DNA of 50,917 nucleotides from Pezizomycotina sp. ARF18 (Eukaryota > Ascomycota), in the NCBI GenBank assembly GCA_002224055.1, contig AZLU01000192.1, positions 27,313 to 78,229 of the forward strand. The letters are read 5' to 3'. Position numbers and translations under genes: made by a program. Position 1 is the stretch's first letter, and each line of letters begins with the position of its first letter. Below are positions 1 to 12,747 of the stretch, one piece after another. The notes under the pieces were generated by a model. The model did no database searches, was not told the origin of the DNA, and saw only the letters and a list, made by a program, of their open reading frames with translations.

Positions 1-3000
1 GCTTCGCGAAAATTTTTTGAAACATGAAAAAGCGAGGAAAAGCCTTTTCTTACCATTTATTAGACAAAAAGGAACACCGATGACGCATTAACACACAGAG
101 CTGCAAAAGGTGAACTGCGAAATAGTGTCAACTGCGAGACAATCGGTAGGGCTAATTAGCTTATTGTCTTATGCAAAGAAAGATATATTATTATTGATAA
201 ATAGTCAGACGTCTCGGTTCTCTTTTTTTTTAATCGTTCCTCAAAAGATACACTTCAAAAAGCAGGCGGCAGGTAAGTGGAAGTAGTGAAACGTTGGCAG
301 ACCAGACCGCCCCGCTTGGTCCGTGTGCCGTCCTCCATAAGAATGCCGAGAATTATGAGAATAAAACCATCTAGAACCCTTTCTAACCTCGGGTGGAGTG
401 CACGACAAGGCTCGACTATCACGATCGGGACGGTGTACAACGCATTCCTCACTGGGAAAGCTCGAGACGTTAAGAAAGAGAGAGTATAGAAGAAGGAAAA
501 CAAGAAAAAACCTCTCACTATTGTTAAAACCCTTCACCAATTCTTCTGTTTGCTGGTTATGGGTCCCTAAAATGGGTTAGCTGCAGCAGTATGCCAATTG
601 TTCTACAGAATGTCTAGAAAGCAAGGGGTCGTTGAACGAGGAACAAGAACCACTCAAGTTCAGAGTGAACCAGATTCACGGCTGTGATCTATTCTTGCAA
701 TAGAAAACCGAGGCCGATCCTTGCAAAGAGGGCTGCGTTTGCACGGACAAATGAAACAACGTTCCCCGGTCCTTCTATTGCAAAAATTTTTGCCATTGCG
801 ATCTACGATGCTCCGCGTATTATTCACGCTAGGGGATTCTCTTTTCTGAAAAACTCCACCAACTAAACTCATGCAGCCTCTTAAAAAAAATAAAAATAAA
901 AATAAAAATAATAAAATAAAATAAAATAAAAATAAAAATAGGTATTTTGAGTACTTTTTGCTGTTGAATTGAATTACAAGAAACCCTCAAGCAGCTCTCA
1001 TCCACAATGAAGCTACATTCTCCTACAATTGGTGAGAAACAAAATGGGATTTTCTGATTGTTCTTTTTAAACCCGATCCTTTTATTAATTTGTTTTCTCC
1101 TATTATCAAAACCAAACGGTGTAAGCCTTGCTCAAGTGGAGTGGCTGGCTAACGTAGAGCAAGGATGTACTAGGCATACGAAGCGCAAACACATCACACA
1201 TTTAAAAATAAAAAGGAAAAGAAATAAGGGCTTGAAACGGGACAAGCAATAATTACTTCACGTTCGTACCTGTATGTACGATCGAGGGTTTCAAAAACGA
1301 CTTCATCCCTGCGGAAGGTCGATTGTGGCAAGTACAGTAAGGGCTGACAACCCTAGGAGAAAAACCACAGCTCTTAATCGAAGAGAAATGGATGCGCCCC
1401 TTCTTTCCAAATTGATTGGCGAACCTGTGAGGGAAAAGGTTCAGAGTTGATATTATCCTTTTTCCTTCTCTTTCGAAGGGAGGTCACCTCCGTGGGAGGA
1501 ATGATTTGGATCACGTCCATTCTAAACCATTATTTTAACTCAATGACGACGCTCGAAACTCAAGGTTAACATTCTCTGCTCTTGGCCGTATGATCAAGTC
1601 TAAGAGCTCTACGGTGTGGACAACATCTCTCCACGAGGGGAAAAAAAATAAATTAATAAGAGAAAGAGAGCAAGAAGTAAAAAAAAAGAAAAAGAAAAAG
1701 AAAAAAAAAAAAAAAAGAAAAAGCGAGAGTATGTCAGAGAAGTTGTAAACGGAATCGCTTCTCAATTCTGATACTTGCCCAAGTATCGGTAGAAGGCGCG
1801 GAGAAAGACAAAATTCCGTTGTTGTTCGAGGTACTTTTTTAGCTACCTCCTAGCACTCTAGGCACTGTACCCAGCCAACGAATCTAGCTTTTGTGCATTT
1901 GCTTTTTAGTTCTCCATCTATCTCCTATCACAGCTCTATTCTTTTCTTCGTTTCTTTTTTTCATATCACATTCAAAGTTTTTTTTATTTTATTTTTTTCT
2001 TTTTTAAATCATCTCGACAATATCTCACTTGGAAGTCGAGTTATGTACCATTCATAGTTAACTTCCGTATTGGATGCCAGGGAAAAGGTACATTCTCTAC
2101 CGTCAAAAAGCAATTCTACCACCTAAGCAAATAGCTTTTGGGGGTATGAGGTGAGGGATAAGGCTTAGGACCCCCTTTTTTGCTGTGTTTGTGTGTGGTT
2201 AAGTCGCGGTGAGACGGTCAGATAAGTTAATAGAGCCACGCTGGCCTCTTCCCAACCTTCAATTTCACCCTCCTTGAAATCGAGTCAGCCTACCCGTACC
2301 CACCTGCAATTGCTTTACTCATATAGCTACACTCCCTTTATACCTCCCCCTATATTATTTGTTATTGCTATTATAATTCTCTCTCTCTTCTTTTTCTGAC
2401 GCACTCCTTTTAATATTTTTGTAAGTCCCTGTACTTTTGAAATAATTCGTAGCAGGCTGTGTACTTCCATCCTATCATTTACAGGGAAAAGGTACCTCTG
2501 AACATCTTACTCTCTGAATTGGTTGTGGAGCAAGGAGTCAGCGGAATAAGAAGAGAAGAGAGCAATAATAATTATAAACCATAAGGCACTGAGCGAAGGA
2601 GAAGAAGAAGCACCATAGAAAGAAAAAAAAAGGTTATTTCTTTGAAGTTTTGACAAAAATAATATATAGAAGCAACAAAAGCAATTGCTAAATTGTCCTT
2701 TCCTTTCTGCAATAAAGATTGCCCTTCAGATACATTTTCGTTCCTTTCCTTTGCTTTCTTTTAACTGTACACAACTTTATTATCTATATCATATCACTCA
2801 ACCTCTACTCGCTTTGTTTTATCTCCCTTGACTGGCTCAGCCTCGTTCATTAGATTAACCCCCCATTCAACCATCACCACAGTTCTATTTATACGGAAAG
2901 GAAGGTTCTAGCAGGTCAGCCAGTATACCTGAACAACTCAAAAAGTGTAACATTACTATTATTTTCTGAGCATTTTTAGAGTTCCTTTTTTTTTTTTTTT

Positions 3001-3353
3001 TTTTTTTTTGACTCGGAGGATCGGTTTTTATTTTTATTTTTTAACGTTTTACAGTGACCGCACACAAAGTTCCAATAACACCCTGTCCTCTTTTTCTTGG
3101 GGGAGCGTGGCGTGTGGTTGCGTGCAGTGTTCCTTTTAAATCGCGCACTTTCCCTCCTCCATCCCCTTTATTTTGCCCCTCTTACTTTTCCTTTTTAAAC
3201 CCCCTTTTTCCTTATTTCTTCTTTCTCCTTTCTTTCACTTCTTCAAGTAGACCATTAACACAACAAGAAACATCAACACGAAAAGGAAAATATTACAATA
3301 TTTAGAAAGATCTATCGCCATCTATCATCATCTCTTGTTCCATTATTCTTAAG
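1..3353. other. AT-rich non-coding region upstream of hacA
   Basis: No protein family could be recognised in either strand of this 3.3 kb. The open frames present are short and low-complexity. It contains an (AAAAT)n-like microsatellite near 879-940, an A/G-only tract near 1676-1728 and a run of 24 T at 2986-3009. The phrase GGGAAAAGGT recurs near 1430, 2081 and 2485, which may be chance. The last few hundred bases probably hold the promoter and a pyrimidine-rich 5' leader for the hacA-like gene that follows. Confidence 0.5.
879..940. repeat. A/T pentanucleotide-type microsatellite
   Basis: Repeated AAAAT/AAAT units with small interruptions over about 60 nt, in non-coding DNA. Confidence 0.8.
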
Positions 3354-4645
3354 GTGGTCGTTACCGAGGAACAAACACCCAACCACTACACGCCCAAAGG
3401 TCAGTCAGTAGAAAGTTATGACTGCCCCATACTCCCTTCGTCCTCCTCAGAGTGTTTCGAACTAGACCAACTCAGGATGGACGAGATGGATTACCCTTGC
3501 CTGTTCGACGCAGCGACCCCGATGTCGTTCGAGGATGATGACCACAAAGCCGACGAGGCTCAGCCGGCCAGCGATGAGAAGGAGAAGACGACCGAAGAGA
3601 CCAAGACCGAAGAGGCTCCGGCTGCGGAGAAGAAGCCCGCGAAGAAGAGAAAGTCGTGGGCCAGGAACTACCTACCCCGAAGACCAACCTTCCTCCAAGG
3701 TAAATCATACTAAGCAAGTACCTCATATATACATATAGATCATCGTTGTTAATCATCGTTACCGGAATTAGAAAACGGGCCAAGACCGCGGATGAAAAAG
3801 AACAGCGACGAATCGAGCGCGTTCTCAGGAACCGTGCTGCGGCCCACTCTTCCGTGAGAGGAAGCGAAAGGAGCAGGAAGCCCTGGAACAGACTAAGAAC
3901 CAGCTGAGTCGACAACGCCAACATGAAGCAGCAACTCATGAACATGTCAACCGACATGGAGAAGCTTCAGAAGCACTACCGAACCCTCTGACACCTACCA
4001 CGCCCTCAGATCATCGTGCATCAAGGGTGCCTTATTCGACAGGAGTCGGTTCCCCGAACAGCCCGAGCTTTCCGAACTCATGAAGAAGCCCGAGACCAAC
4101 TTCGACAACATTCCCACCTCCATCGCCACACCTCATCCAGCACGTGCGGCTCCGAAGATTCTCCCTCGCCCCGAACCCCCGAGTCCTCCGCATGACACAA
4201 CATCATGCTACGATGTTGTGCCCTTCAAAGCCAGACCTGCAGTGTCTGCCGGAGGGAGCTCGATCTCTTATCGTCGGCGATTCCGAACTTGAGATCTTCA
4301 AAGCCTCATCGCCACATGGACGCTGTCATCGACGAGTCCATTGACCCGAGTACTTTTGGACAAAATGGCTTCATGGAGCATAGCCTCATCAACCAAGACA
4401 AGACCCTATTCAATCTCACCTTCCCTACTTCTAAAGACTTGAACAATGGACTGTCATCCTTTCAACCTCAAACTTCACAAACGTTCAAACAGGAAGACGT
4501 CTTCAGCTTCGGCTTCGACGATCTGACTTCGGACGTGACCATTGACCAGTTCCTCGATCTGGACATCATGGACGGCAACTCCGCCGATAAGGCTGGCAGC
4601 AGGACTTTATGGTCAGACGCGCCGCCTAAGCTGACGCTACCCTGA
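3354..4645 (+). CDS. hacA: bZIP transcription factor HacA/Hac1 (unfolded protein response)
   Basis: HacA activates ER chaperone and secretory genes during ER stress after Ire1 removes a short unconventional intron from its mRNA. Seen here: KKPAKKRKSW, then in another frame GQELPTPKTNLPPRKRAK, then TADEKEQRRIERVLRNRAAA, the basic region, followed by SSRERKRK. This matches the HacA basic region and the conserved KRKSWGQELP block before it. A conventional intron (GTAAAT...TTAG, about 3701-3770) interrupts the bZIP block. Frames break at about 3658 (GGGG read as GGG), 3853 (CCC read as CC), 3909 and several times at 4130-4260. Coding after the hairpin ends at the stop near 4645 (…KLTLP). No ATG exists at 3354; the first in-frame ATG is 3477, but the sequence before it looks coding, so the true start is unsettled. 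Identity is firm; the exact protein is not. Confidence 0.88.
4232..4248 (+). promoter_or_regulatory. Candidate Ire1 cleavage hairpin in hacA mRNA
   Basis: CAGAC (4232-4236) and GTCTG (4244-4248) form a perfect 5-bp stem closing the 7-nt loop CTGCAGT (4237-4243). The loop fits the CNGNNGN pattern of Ire1 substrates, with expected cleavage after G4239. It lies in the hacA coding region where frame changes from MLC…DLQC to the downstream frame. Two further CNGNNGN strings follow at 4246-4252 and 4249-4255. Neither alone gives a frame-shifting excision, so the 3' site is unresolved, possibly because of base errors. Confidence 0.65.
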
Positions 4646-6225
4646 ACGGAAATCAGGCAGCATCCAAGACACTGGCTCTTGAAGCTTCATCGTAGCATGA
4701 CCGGACAGATTCAAGTGCGCGCCCTCGAGGGCTGCGACGGTCTCTGATTTACGGTCGGCACATATGTATGAAGTGTGATAGAGTCAGACCTGTCAGGGAT
4801 CGTTGTTTTCTTATTTCTAATTAATGGGTTTTGTGTCAAGCGGAGTTTGGTGTTTTCCGGTTTTTTCTTTTAATAAAAAAAAACATGAAAACAATTAAAA
4901 ACACAACAAAGAACTAAAAAAAAATCTTCTCAAAAAAAAGAAATCCCGATTCTTCTTTTTGGTTCAAAAGCTTTTTATTTTTAGTTCCTTCGTTTCGTCC
5001 ATCTAGTTGTCTTTTCTAGGTTTGATCTACATTCGTTTGAGTTCTGAACATGACATAACCATTGTTTTACTCCCTTTGGGTCTATAGAACTACAAAAAAA
5101 AAAGGGGGGGGTGCCTGGGTATTCTTCTACAAAGATATCAAGCCGCACACCATATGGTCTTTATTAGTCTAGTAATGAGTACTCTTGAGTCTCTACCGCG
5201 GTATGAAACGGGCCAATTCAGTTTGTCACACTTTTCACGGGTTGGTCTACAGGAGGTGATCTTTTTGATCTGTCCAAAAGACGCCTACTTAACGTTCTTT
5301 TTCTCTCTTCTTTTGTCGGGTATGGGTTAGGTGTAGGGTTTTTCTATTTCTTATGGCGTTGGATCATGTCTTCATTCCTTTTGTTTTTCTCTACTCTTCT
5401 CTTTCAATCAGCACCTCTTATAGGTGGCCTGTCAAAGTATACCACTCTGTTATTATCACTAGGATACTTCTATGTCTTATAATAAGGAATCAAAAAAGTT
5501 CCACAAGTAACTCAATGTGCCCCTGAAAGACTTTTGTGAATCGTGATATCATTCATCTTCTATGCGGGGAACTGTTCTCGGCAAGTTCGTATCTTCACGT
5601 TGACTCATTATTTTCTATCTTCATGCCACAGTATATCAACTTTGAAAGAATTGAACACTTCAAAAGACAGATGAATATTGTATACTGGTCGAATTGTAAT
5701 TGGTCTTCTCAGGAAACAAACCAGTAGAGCAAAGAAAAGTTATCCGCAAGTGGGTCCAGAATTCCAGAAAAACTTCAGGCAACCGAGGAGGTCTCGAACA
5801 GGCAGGAACTGAACTGCGTCTACAAGATTCAATTCAGTTCAACTCTTGAATTAAAAAGCTTGTATAGCTCAAGCACATGTATTTATTTTTTGATGAGACT
5901 CTCTAGCCGTGCGAAAAAGTAGGCATCGAATAAACTAGTAACCAGCTAAAATAATCTGGCTGTGTCAGTATCAAAGCAAACGTTACAGTATATAAGAAAA
6001 AGAACACAAAAAACTCTAAGTGCTGATTAGATACCTCTCGTCTCTTTTGCTAAGAAGACTTGCCTTTGTGGGCAAGTTTCGTTTCGCTGTTGATTCTGGC
6101 CAATAGCAATCGGGCGGGCGTTTCTCGAAATTAGACCGTGAATGAATACTTACTAATTAAATAACAATATTATTGTTATTTTAATTTAATTTTTCTTTAT
6201 TCCCGCGAAGAGCCCCCTGAACATC

Positions 6226-6263
<38 letters not shown>

Positions 6264-6821
6264 CGTATATTTCCCCAGCGACTTTTTTTTTCTCTTTACT
6301 TATCACGAAAGATAACTACGAAGCACGAAGGAACGAGTAGACGCTATATTCGGAGACGAAGGGAGAATAGACCTAGTTGCTGGGGATTAGGAAGCGACGA
6401 CGTACAGGGCGAGAAAAACCCCCTTACATCGCCATTTATACATGAAAACCCCTTTCCCGCCGGCAACATTCCTGACTTGCTGATAGACGAGAGAACCAAC
6501 AACAAAACATCAATAACCATCAGAAGCGGTCTTTTAATTTTCGTGTACTTGTTGAATTTCTCATCTGCAGAGGCGCGGGGCAAGGAAACGACCTAAAGGA
6601 AGCGTTATTTTATTTTATTTATTTATTTATTTTTTTTTTTTTTTTGGGATACGACTGCGTGAAAGACGAACGTACCGAGGGTTTATTTCGAGGAAGGCAG
6701 AGGGACAACTTTAGGGATCGTGAGGCTGTATACCGCAGGGAACACTTTTTCTGGGGAAAGAGGGATAACGAAAAGGAGGAAAACTTTTGCATATTTGTAC
6801 CTACAATATTCAAAAGAAAGC
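4646..6821. other. Intergenic region, hacA 3' side to erf4 5' side
   Basis: No gene recognised in 2.2 kb. The first part should contain the hacA 3' UTR. Other content is A-rich sequence, an A10 run followed directly by G8 (5094-5111), a run of 30 A (6229-6258) and a T-rich stretch near 6600-6645 ahead of the Erf4 start. Short open frames at 5536-5727 and on the minus strand at 6344-6583 have no recognisable content. Confidence 0.45.
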
Positions 6822-7959
6822 ATGACGGAGACCATGGACTACAGATCCCCACAGCGTTCAAACACAGACGAGGACGACGGGATATCGGGCGCGACGGTGG
6901 GGACGAACAACCAACCCTACACCCGCGCCTCCCACGAAGGCCGAGCCTCGTCATCCCGAGGCGGCGCGGCGGTCCTTCGTCGCTGCAAAAGCACGGAAAT
7001 CCCGACTCGCTGGACATAGACTCGAACGCGGCCTAAAGCTCGACGACCTGCGGGGCCCACGCAGCGGTCCGTGGGCGGGACGTCGGGAGGATTACTCGAA
7101 CCGGGACGTTCCAGGTCGCAGCGGTCCAGGCGGTCGAGCATACACTCCGACGCGTCGACGGCGTGGGATCCCACGCACCCTTGCTACCCTCACGTGAACC
7201 CGCACGTCCCGGCCGACTCACCGCTTGCCGTGAGCACGCGGATTATCAGGATACCCCGCGACTTCATGGTGCACGGCGAAGTAGCGCCCGCGTTCTCGAA
7301 CATCTACCCGAACATTTTGGAGCCGTACCTTGAGGAGGACCGGTTCCGGACCATAATCCGGCGCCTGAACGAGGACCTCAAGTCCGCGTTTGACCCCTGG
7401 AGCTGGCGGAACTGGCTCGATGCTGGTATAGGACTGCTGACGCTCTGGTTCGTGGAGGACATCTTCGGCACGGAAGTGAAGCGGCGGCTCAAGAAGATCG
7501 AGGCGTTTTTGGAGGAGCAGAATAACGAGCTCGAGGATAGGGAAAGGGCCGAGAGCGAGAGGGATCGGGAGCGGCAGTTTCGAGGCAGAGCCATGCTGTT
7601 TCACAGCGAGAAGGATGTGTCGATATTGGCGGCGAAGCTGATACCGCTTAGGAGGACGGGGTATATGAACGTATGTTTCGCGTTCTACTAATATCTTCCA
7701 TCATTTATTTCCGATATATATTTAGCCATATTTACTAACGGTGTTTTTGGTCATTATGCAGCTCGACATTCAAATCCCCAACCCTCTCCCTTCGGAATCC
7801 GACATGGAGGATAACGAAGCCTACCCGTACGACGACCAAGCCACGATGTCTGATCGCGGAGCAACACCGAAGGCTATCCAACACCCCGACCCCGTTATGA
7901 TGATCAGAGATAAAACAGACCGACGTACTGAGGGCGCTAATACCGGACCTAGAAAGTGA
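6822..7959 (+). CDS. erf4: Erf4 subunit of Ras palmitoyltransferase
   Basis: Erf4 pairs with the DHHC enzyme Erf2 at the ER/Golgi membrane to S-palmitoylate Ras-type GTPases. The core is open from about 7170 to 7670. It reads ADSPLAVSTRIIRIPRDF, then an APAFSNIYPNILEPYL stretch, then WSWRNWLDAGIGLLTLWFVEDIFG, the partly hydrophobic segment that typifies the Erf4/Golgin A7 domain, followed by a charged coiled-coil-like tail (KKIEAFLEEQN…). The Ser/Arg-rich N-terminal third starts at ATG 6822 (MTETMDYRSP) and changes frame at about 6970 and 7040. One intron, 7671-7761 (GTATGT…CTAAT…CAG, 91 nt), precedes a final exon beginning LDIQIPNPLPSESDME and ending in a disordered tail, stop 7957-7959. The family call rests on the domain; the N-terminus is less certain. 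Confidence 0.85.
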
Positions 7960-9490
7960 AATTCAATCTTTGTTTTTTCAGTGTAATATTCGGTTCTACT
8001 CCTTTTTTCCATTCCGATTCGACGTTTCGTCAACCTATACACTTTTAATTACTTCTGACTACGCAAGAGGAGCTTTTCTCAGGCTTGCAGACGATATGTC
8101 AGGCCTGAACCTTCGCTGAGGATTATTTTTTTTTCTCCATTTTTCTTATTTTTTTTTTGCCGTTCGAATATTTAGGATACCTTTTTTTTTTTTTTTTTTT
8201 GGATGAAAAGATACCACTGCTATTGTTATGTACAAATCGCTCTACCATTATTATGTTACGTTCGAAACTCATTATTCTTTTTTTCTATAATGCCTTAAGC
8301 CTTCTTCACGTTAGGACGAAATGTCACTTGGGTGACTAATAATCTCTAGCATCCCTTCTTAGATATGGTTGCTCCTTGTATATTATGTTCAATCACTTAC
8401 TTCGTTTCTATCCGCTTATTTAAACATCCCATACATTAATCTATATAATCCCGATGATTGTACTTTATATATGTATTAATTACCTGTATCTAAAACTGGA
8501 AAAAAAGGAGAGTTCCTGTATATCTAGGGAATCTGACGCAAATATCCATGCATATATCTTCTCTCGAGACGGACGTCCGTCTTCCCTCACCTTTCGTATA
8601 AGAGCGGGGTAAAATGCAGTAGAACTCGGCAATATTATCGTGGGGGGGGTAAACCTTTCTTTCGAATCAGAGGATCCGCAAAAAAAAGCACTATTAGTTT
8701 CTCAGGAGCCCTGCTTTTAGTTTTTTTTCTTTAGAATTTCTGTTTCTGCCATGTGGATGATCCTGAAAGGTAAAAGAATAGAAGCTAGGGTTGAGTGGTA
8801 GAGATATGCGAAAGCGGGCTGGATCCCGCATCTATAGTCCGAGAAACATCCTGGACGGCAATCCACGGGTCAAGAGATAGGCCAATAATGCAGCGTATGG
8901 TTTAATATAGTGAGGTTGAAGAGAGGGGGGGGAAAGTTTTGGCCATTTTCTCGCTATTGTAAGTGCCGAATACAAGAGTTGCATTTATTTTTGTCATGTT
9001 TCGTGTACAGGAAAAAAAAAATTTGTTGTCTTTGCATTTGAACTTGGAAGTGAATCTGCAGGGCAAGTAGTAGGAAGCGGAGCAACAATATCAGTAAATA
9101 GAACCGTCCTTGATTGTGGAGATGTACTTACAGCTTCCAGGGTTTCTGAGCGAGGGTAGGTGAGGATCAGAGACCAAGGATGGAAATAACACAACGACGC
9201 TCCTGGCTGGTCTTAGTGTCTGGGCAGCGTGGCAGCCCCCCCAGTAGTATATCTCTGCTCGATGACTAATGAGTGATATCATTTTCGTTCCCCTTCTATA
9301 ATGATAGTTCGATTTCCAGAGCCAGAAGATATAGCTCATTAATTGGAATTTGTTATGGTCATATATCAAAACCGAGTCGTAAATAGACGAAGCAGAATTA
9401 GCAATAAGTACATACTAGCAAGTAGAGAATTTAATACAATACGAGGAAGGTAGTAGTAAGAAAAGGAGAGGTCTTGTACTTTATTTTACT

Positions 9491-9521
<31 letters not shown>

Positions 9522-9836
9522 ATCCTTTGGCGACGCCCCCTCGGAGGTTGTGGTGGGGGTGTGCACCTATTTTTTCTTCCCGGGCGGTAAGAAGAAAGAA
9601 AAAAAAAGAGAGAGAATGGGTTGACAGGAAAAAAAAAAAAAACTACTAATAATACTAACTTAACCCGACATTCCTTTTTGAACTTTTTCACTAGCCGATT
9701 TCCCCCCCTCCTACTTTCTCACAATTCGTCTCATCTCTTTGTTCTCATTATCGTCTTCTCTTATTTCATTACCAGAAGTATATGTCTATATAACAAAAGC
9801 AAAAGAAGTGTTCTCGTAAAACCTCTGTCGGATTGA
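7960..9836. other. Intergenic region between erf4 and coq8
   Basis: Nothing recognisable as a gene in 1.9 kb. It has T-rich runs at 8180-8200, a run of 28 T at 9494-9521 and mixed AT-rich sequence. The pyrimidine-rich stretch 9640-9800 is likely the coq8 promoter and 5' leader. Confidence 0.45.
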
Positions 9837-12747
9837 ATGGCTTCAAGAATAGCGGACGTCATGGCGTTGCTGTCGGTTACGAAATCGGTAGCTTCCAAGC
9901 ACGTGCAAATCCGAGCACGACAGCTAAGGGTCTACAGCCAGACGTCTTCTTTGACGAGATTCCTCCGATCACAAGCTGGAGGTGGCTATGGACAATCGAG
10001 TTTTCTAAATCAACATCAGCAATATCGGCACGAACAGAAACGCAATGTTTCCTCTAGCACTAAAGTTCCAACCCCACCATCGGAGAAGGTGGGGCTGGAG
10101 CAGGACCACCACTATACACACTCTGAGGCGAATCTGCGACGGAGCCGGCCCCTTCGGATAGCATGAGGGTACGCCAGAAGGCGGCGAGCAGGAACACGCT
10201 GCAGGACGGCACAATCCCTCCGAGCGACCAGAACAATGGTGTTGACTTGAACCCTGAAGTCTTCTCAGAGACTTCGTTCGCAGCGAAACCCCAAGTGCCT
10301 CTTTCTAATGATAAAAGCGACACATCGCAGATAAACTTGCAAAACCAGTCTCGACGACAGAATATATCCGCTTCGTCAGTTCCAGCGCCGGATAGAGCAA
10401 GGCAACTACAGCGAGATTCGGAAGATCCGATCCCGGCCCGGCAGTCGGAGGAAGATGGCTGGGAGGATAGCCACCTGCTAAACCAAGGTCTCAACGCCGA
10501 CCTCTTCTACATCCGCGGCGCACGCTCCTCCAAGGTCTTGTCTTCCCTCCCTCGCTTCAAAATACCGAAAAACGTAATGGATGCCCAAGGGCGAGCGCTG
10601 GCCGACGTCGACGGGATAGATTCGGATTCTTACTACGCTGCTCAGGCTGAGAACACGTCTTCGTTCCCGATACGTTTGCCGTGCCCGAACAGGAAGATAG
10701 CGTCATGGGTGAGGGGATAAACGGGGACGTTTTCAACAGCAATAAGGTGCGGAGTGTCATGCACGCACATGGCCGGGGAAGCCTGCGGATGAAGAAGGCG
10801 GTTAATACCCCCTTGGATGCGACACAGATTGCCAGGGCTACAGATCAGGCGGCGCTTTACGTGAGGAAGAGTGGGCAGACGATCCCCGAGGAGCCGCCGA
10901 TGTTGTTGGACCCTGAACCGGTGCCGTCGGCTGCGCACCATGTTCCTCTCTGCGATAGGAAAGGTTAGGACCGAAATTTCAGGAACGGAGGTTCCATGTT
11001 TCGTCTCTTAGGATGGATGAGAAGAAAGTGGAAAGACAGGAGATCGAGGAACTTGCTAGGAACATATCCGAGGATGTCTCAAAATCTCCTCAGGTCAGTA
11101 TATGAACTTGCTTATTTGAATATCGAGTGTCGAGTAGAAATAATATCGCCTCAGAAAACACTTTAAAAGTGCCATTAACGCTGATATAAGAAAAACTGAC
11201 AGTGAGGGGATGGTTCTCAGGCGAATGATGATCGGATACCGTACAAGATGAATGCCTCGAAAGTTCCTTCTTCACAAATAGAACGCTTATTTCATTACGG
11301 CGGTCTCGCAGCGGGGATGACGTTAGGTGCTTTGGGAGAGTCGTTTAGAAGAGCAACGAATGGCGGTGGCGGTGAAGAGGCCGGTTCCGTCATGTTGAAC
11401 CCGGCGAATATGGACCGTTTGGTCAAGAAGCTGTCTAGGATGCGCGGCGCTGCCTTGAAAATGGGCCAGATGCTTAGTTTTCAAGGGTGCAGTCTACGTG
11501 AATTCTTCTCTCTTCCTTTGTTTTGGGCAAAGTACTACAAGTGTTTCTTCTGCTCTTCTTGATGATCATATGTAGTAACTTGTTTATTACTTTGATGTTC
11601 AGACTGGAAGGTGCTCCAGCTCCGATACAAGAAGTACTTCAGCGCGTTCAGACGGCGCAGATTACATGCCCACCTCGCAACGTGATCAAGTGCTCGCTGC
11701 AACTTAGGATCCGACTGGCGCTCCCTCTTCTCTTCCTTCTCCGACGTCCCATCGCGGCTGCGTCGATAGGGCAGGTCCACGCCGCGACGCTGGCTTCGAA
11801 CGGCCGCTCTGTCGTCGTGAAAGTACAGTACCCGGAGTAGCCAAGTCCATCGACTGGATTTGGATAACCTCGCGCTGCTGCTTACGGCTAGCAGGCTCCT
11901 CCCGAAGGGCTATACCTCGAGAAGACGATGCGAACGCGAGACGGAGCTGGCGTGGGAGTGCGATTACATACGGGAAGCGGAGTGCGCGAAGAGGTACAAG
12001 AAGCTCGTCGAGTGGGAAGCGCAGGTTTTCAAGGTTCCCGAGATAATCGACGAGGCCAGCGGGAAGCAGGTTCTGACGATGGAGAGGATGGAAGGCGTCG
12101 GCGTGGCGAAGATACGGGATATGGAGCAGGCGGACAGGGATTGGGTAAGCACTGAACATAGAGAACTTAAAAAACCATACATATATGGTGCCGGCGCTAA
12201 ACATACAAACAGATCGGCTCCGAAATACTACGCCTCTGCCTCCAAGAAGTCTGTGTCTTCAACTTCATGCAGACCGACCCGAACTGGACCAACTTCCTCT
12301 GGAACGGCAAAACTAAGCAGATCGAGCTCCTCGACTTCGGCGCCTGCCGCGAATACCCCGCACACTTCGTAGACAACTACGCCCGTGTCCTCCGCGCCGC
12401 CAGCGAAGGCGACGAAGAAGCCGTGACGGATTACTCGATAAAATTGGGTTATTTGACTGGGTTAGAGTCCCGCTCTATGGTGAAAGCGCACGTCGCGTCC
12501 GTGCTCACGCTCGCGGAACCGTTCATGGCGAATGCTCCCGAGGTTTACGATTTTAAAGACCAGACGATCACGGAGAGGGTTAAGAGTTTATACCGACGAT
12601 GGTGCGGGAGAGGCTCGCGCCGCCGCCGGAGGAGACGTATTCGTTGCACAGGAAGCTGAGCGGTGCTTCTTGTTGTGTGCACGATTGGGGAGTAAAGTGA
12701 AGTGCAGGGAGATGTTCGAGGACATCGTGCATGTTCGCGCGAACTAA
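9837..12747 (+). CDS. coq8: Coq8/Abc1 atypical protein kinase-like ATPase, ubiquinone biosynthesis
   Basis: Coq8 (ADCK/UbiB family) acts at the matrix face of the inner mitochondrial membrane and supports the coenzyme Q synthesis complex. Visible hallmarks: [18 protein letters not shown], then the KxGQ motif in [14 protein letters not shown], the AAAS nucleotide loop in [15 protein letters not shown], the lysine in VVVKVQYP, ExD in [22 protein letters not shown] (catalytic-loop equivalent) and [11 protein letters not shown] (DFG). Start ATG 9837 gives a basic, Ser-rich, presequence-like N-terminus ([20 protein letters not shown]). Introns: 10964-11011, 11094-11220, 11487-11602 (splices cleanly in frame as Q-G-L-E-G-A-P) and 12145-12212. 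At least four one-base frame breaks fall within 11655-11870, and others near 10160, 10670 and 12600. Stop TAA 12745-12747. The long N-terminal region before the UbiB core (about 400 codons) is low-complexity. Confidence 0.9.

Noticed and set aside
3472-3957. 161-codon minus-strand open frame
   Set aside because: Antisense to the HacA bZIP coding sequence and rich in Ser/Arg from the complementary codons.
6619-7174. Overlapping minus-strand frames over the Erf4 N-terminus
   Set aside because: GC-rich shadow frames; the plus strand starts at a good ATG and leads into the Erf4 domain.
10060-10494. 144-codon minus-strand open frame
   Set aside because: Antisense to the low-complexity N-terminal region of the Coq8 gene; no family content.
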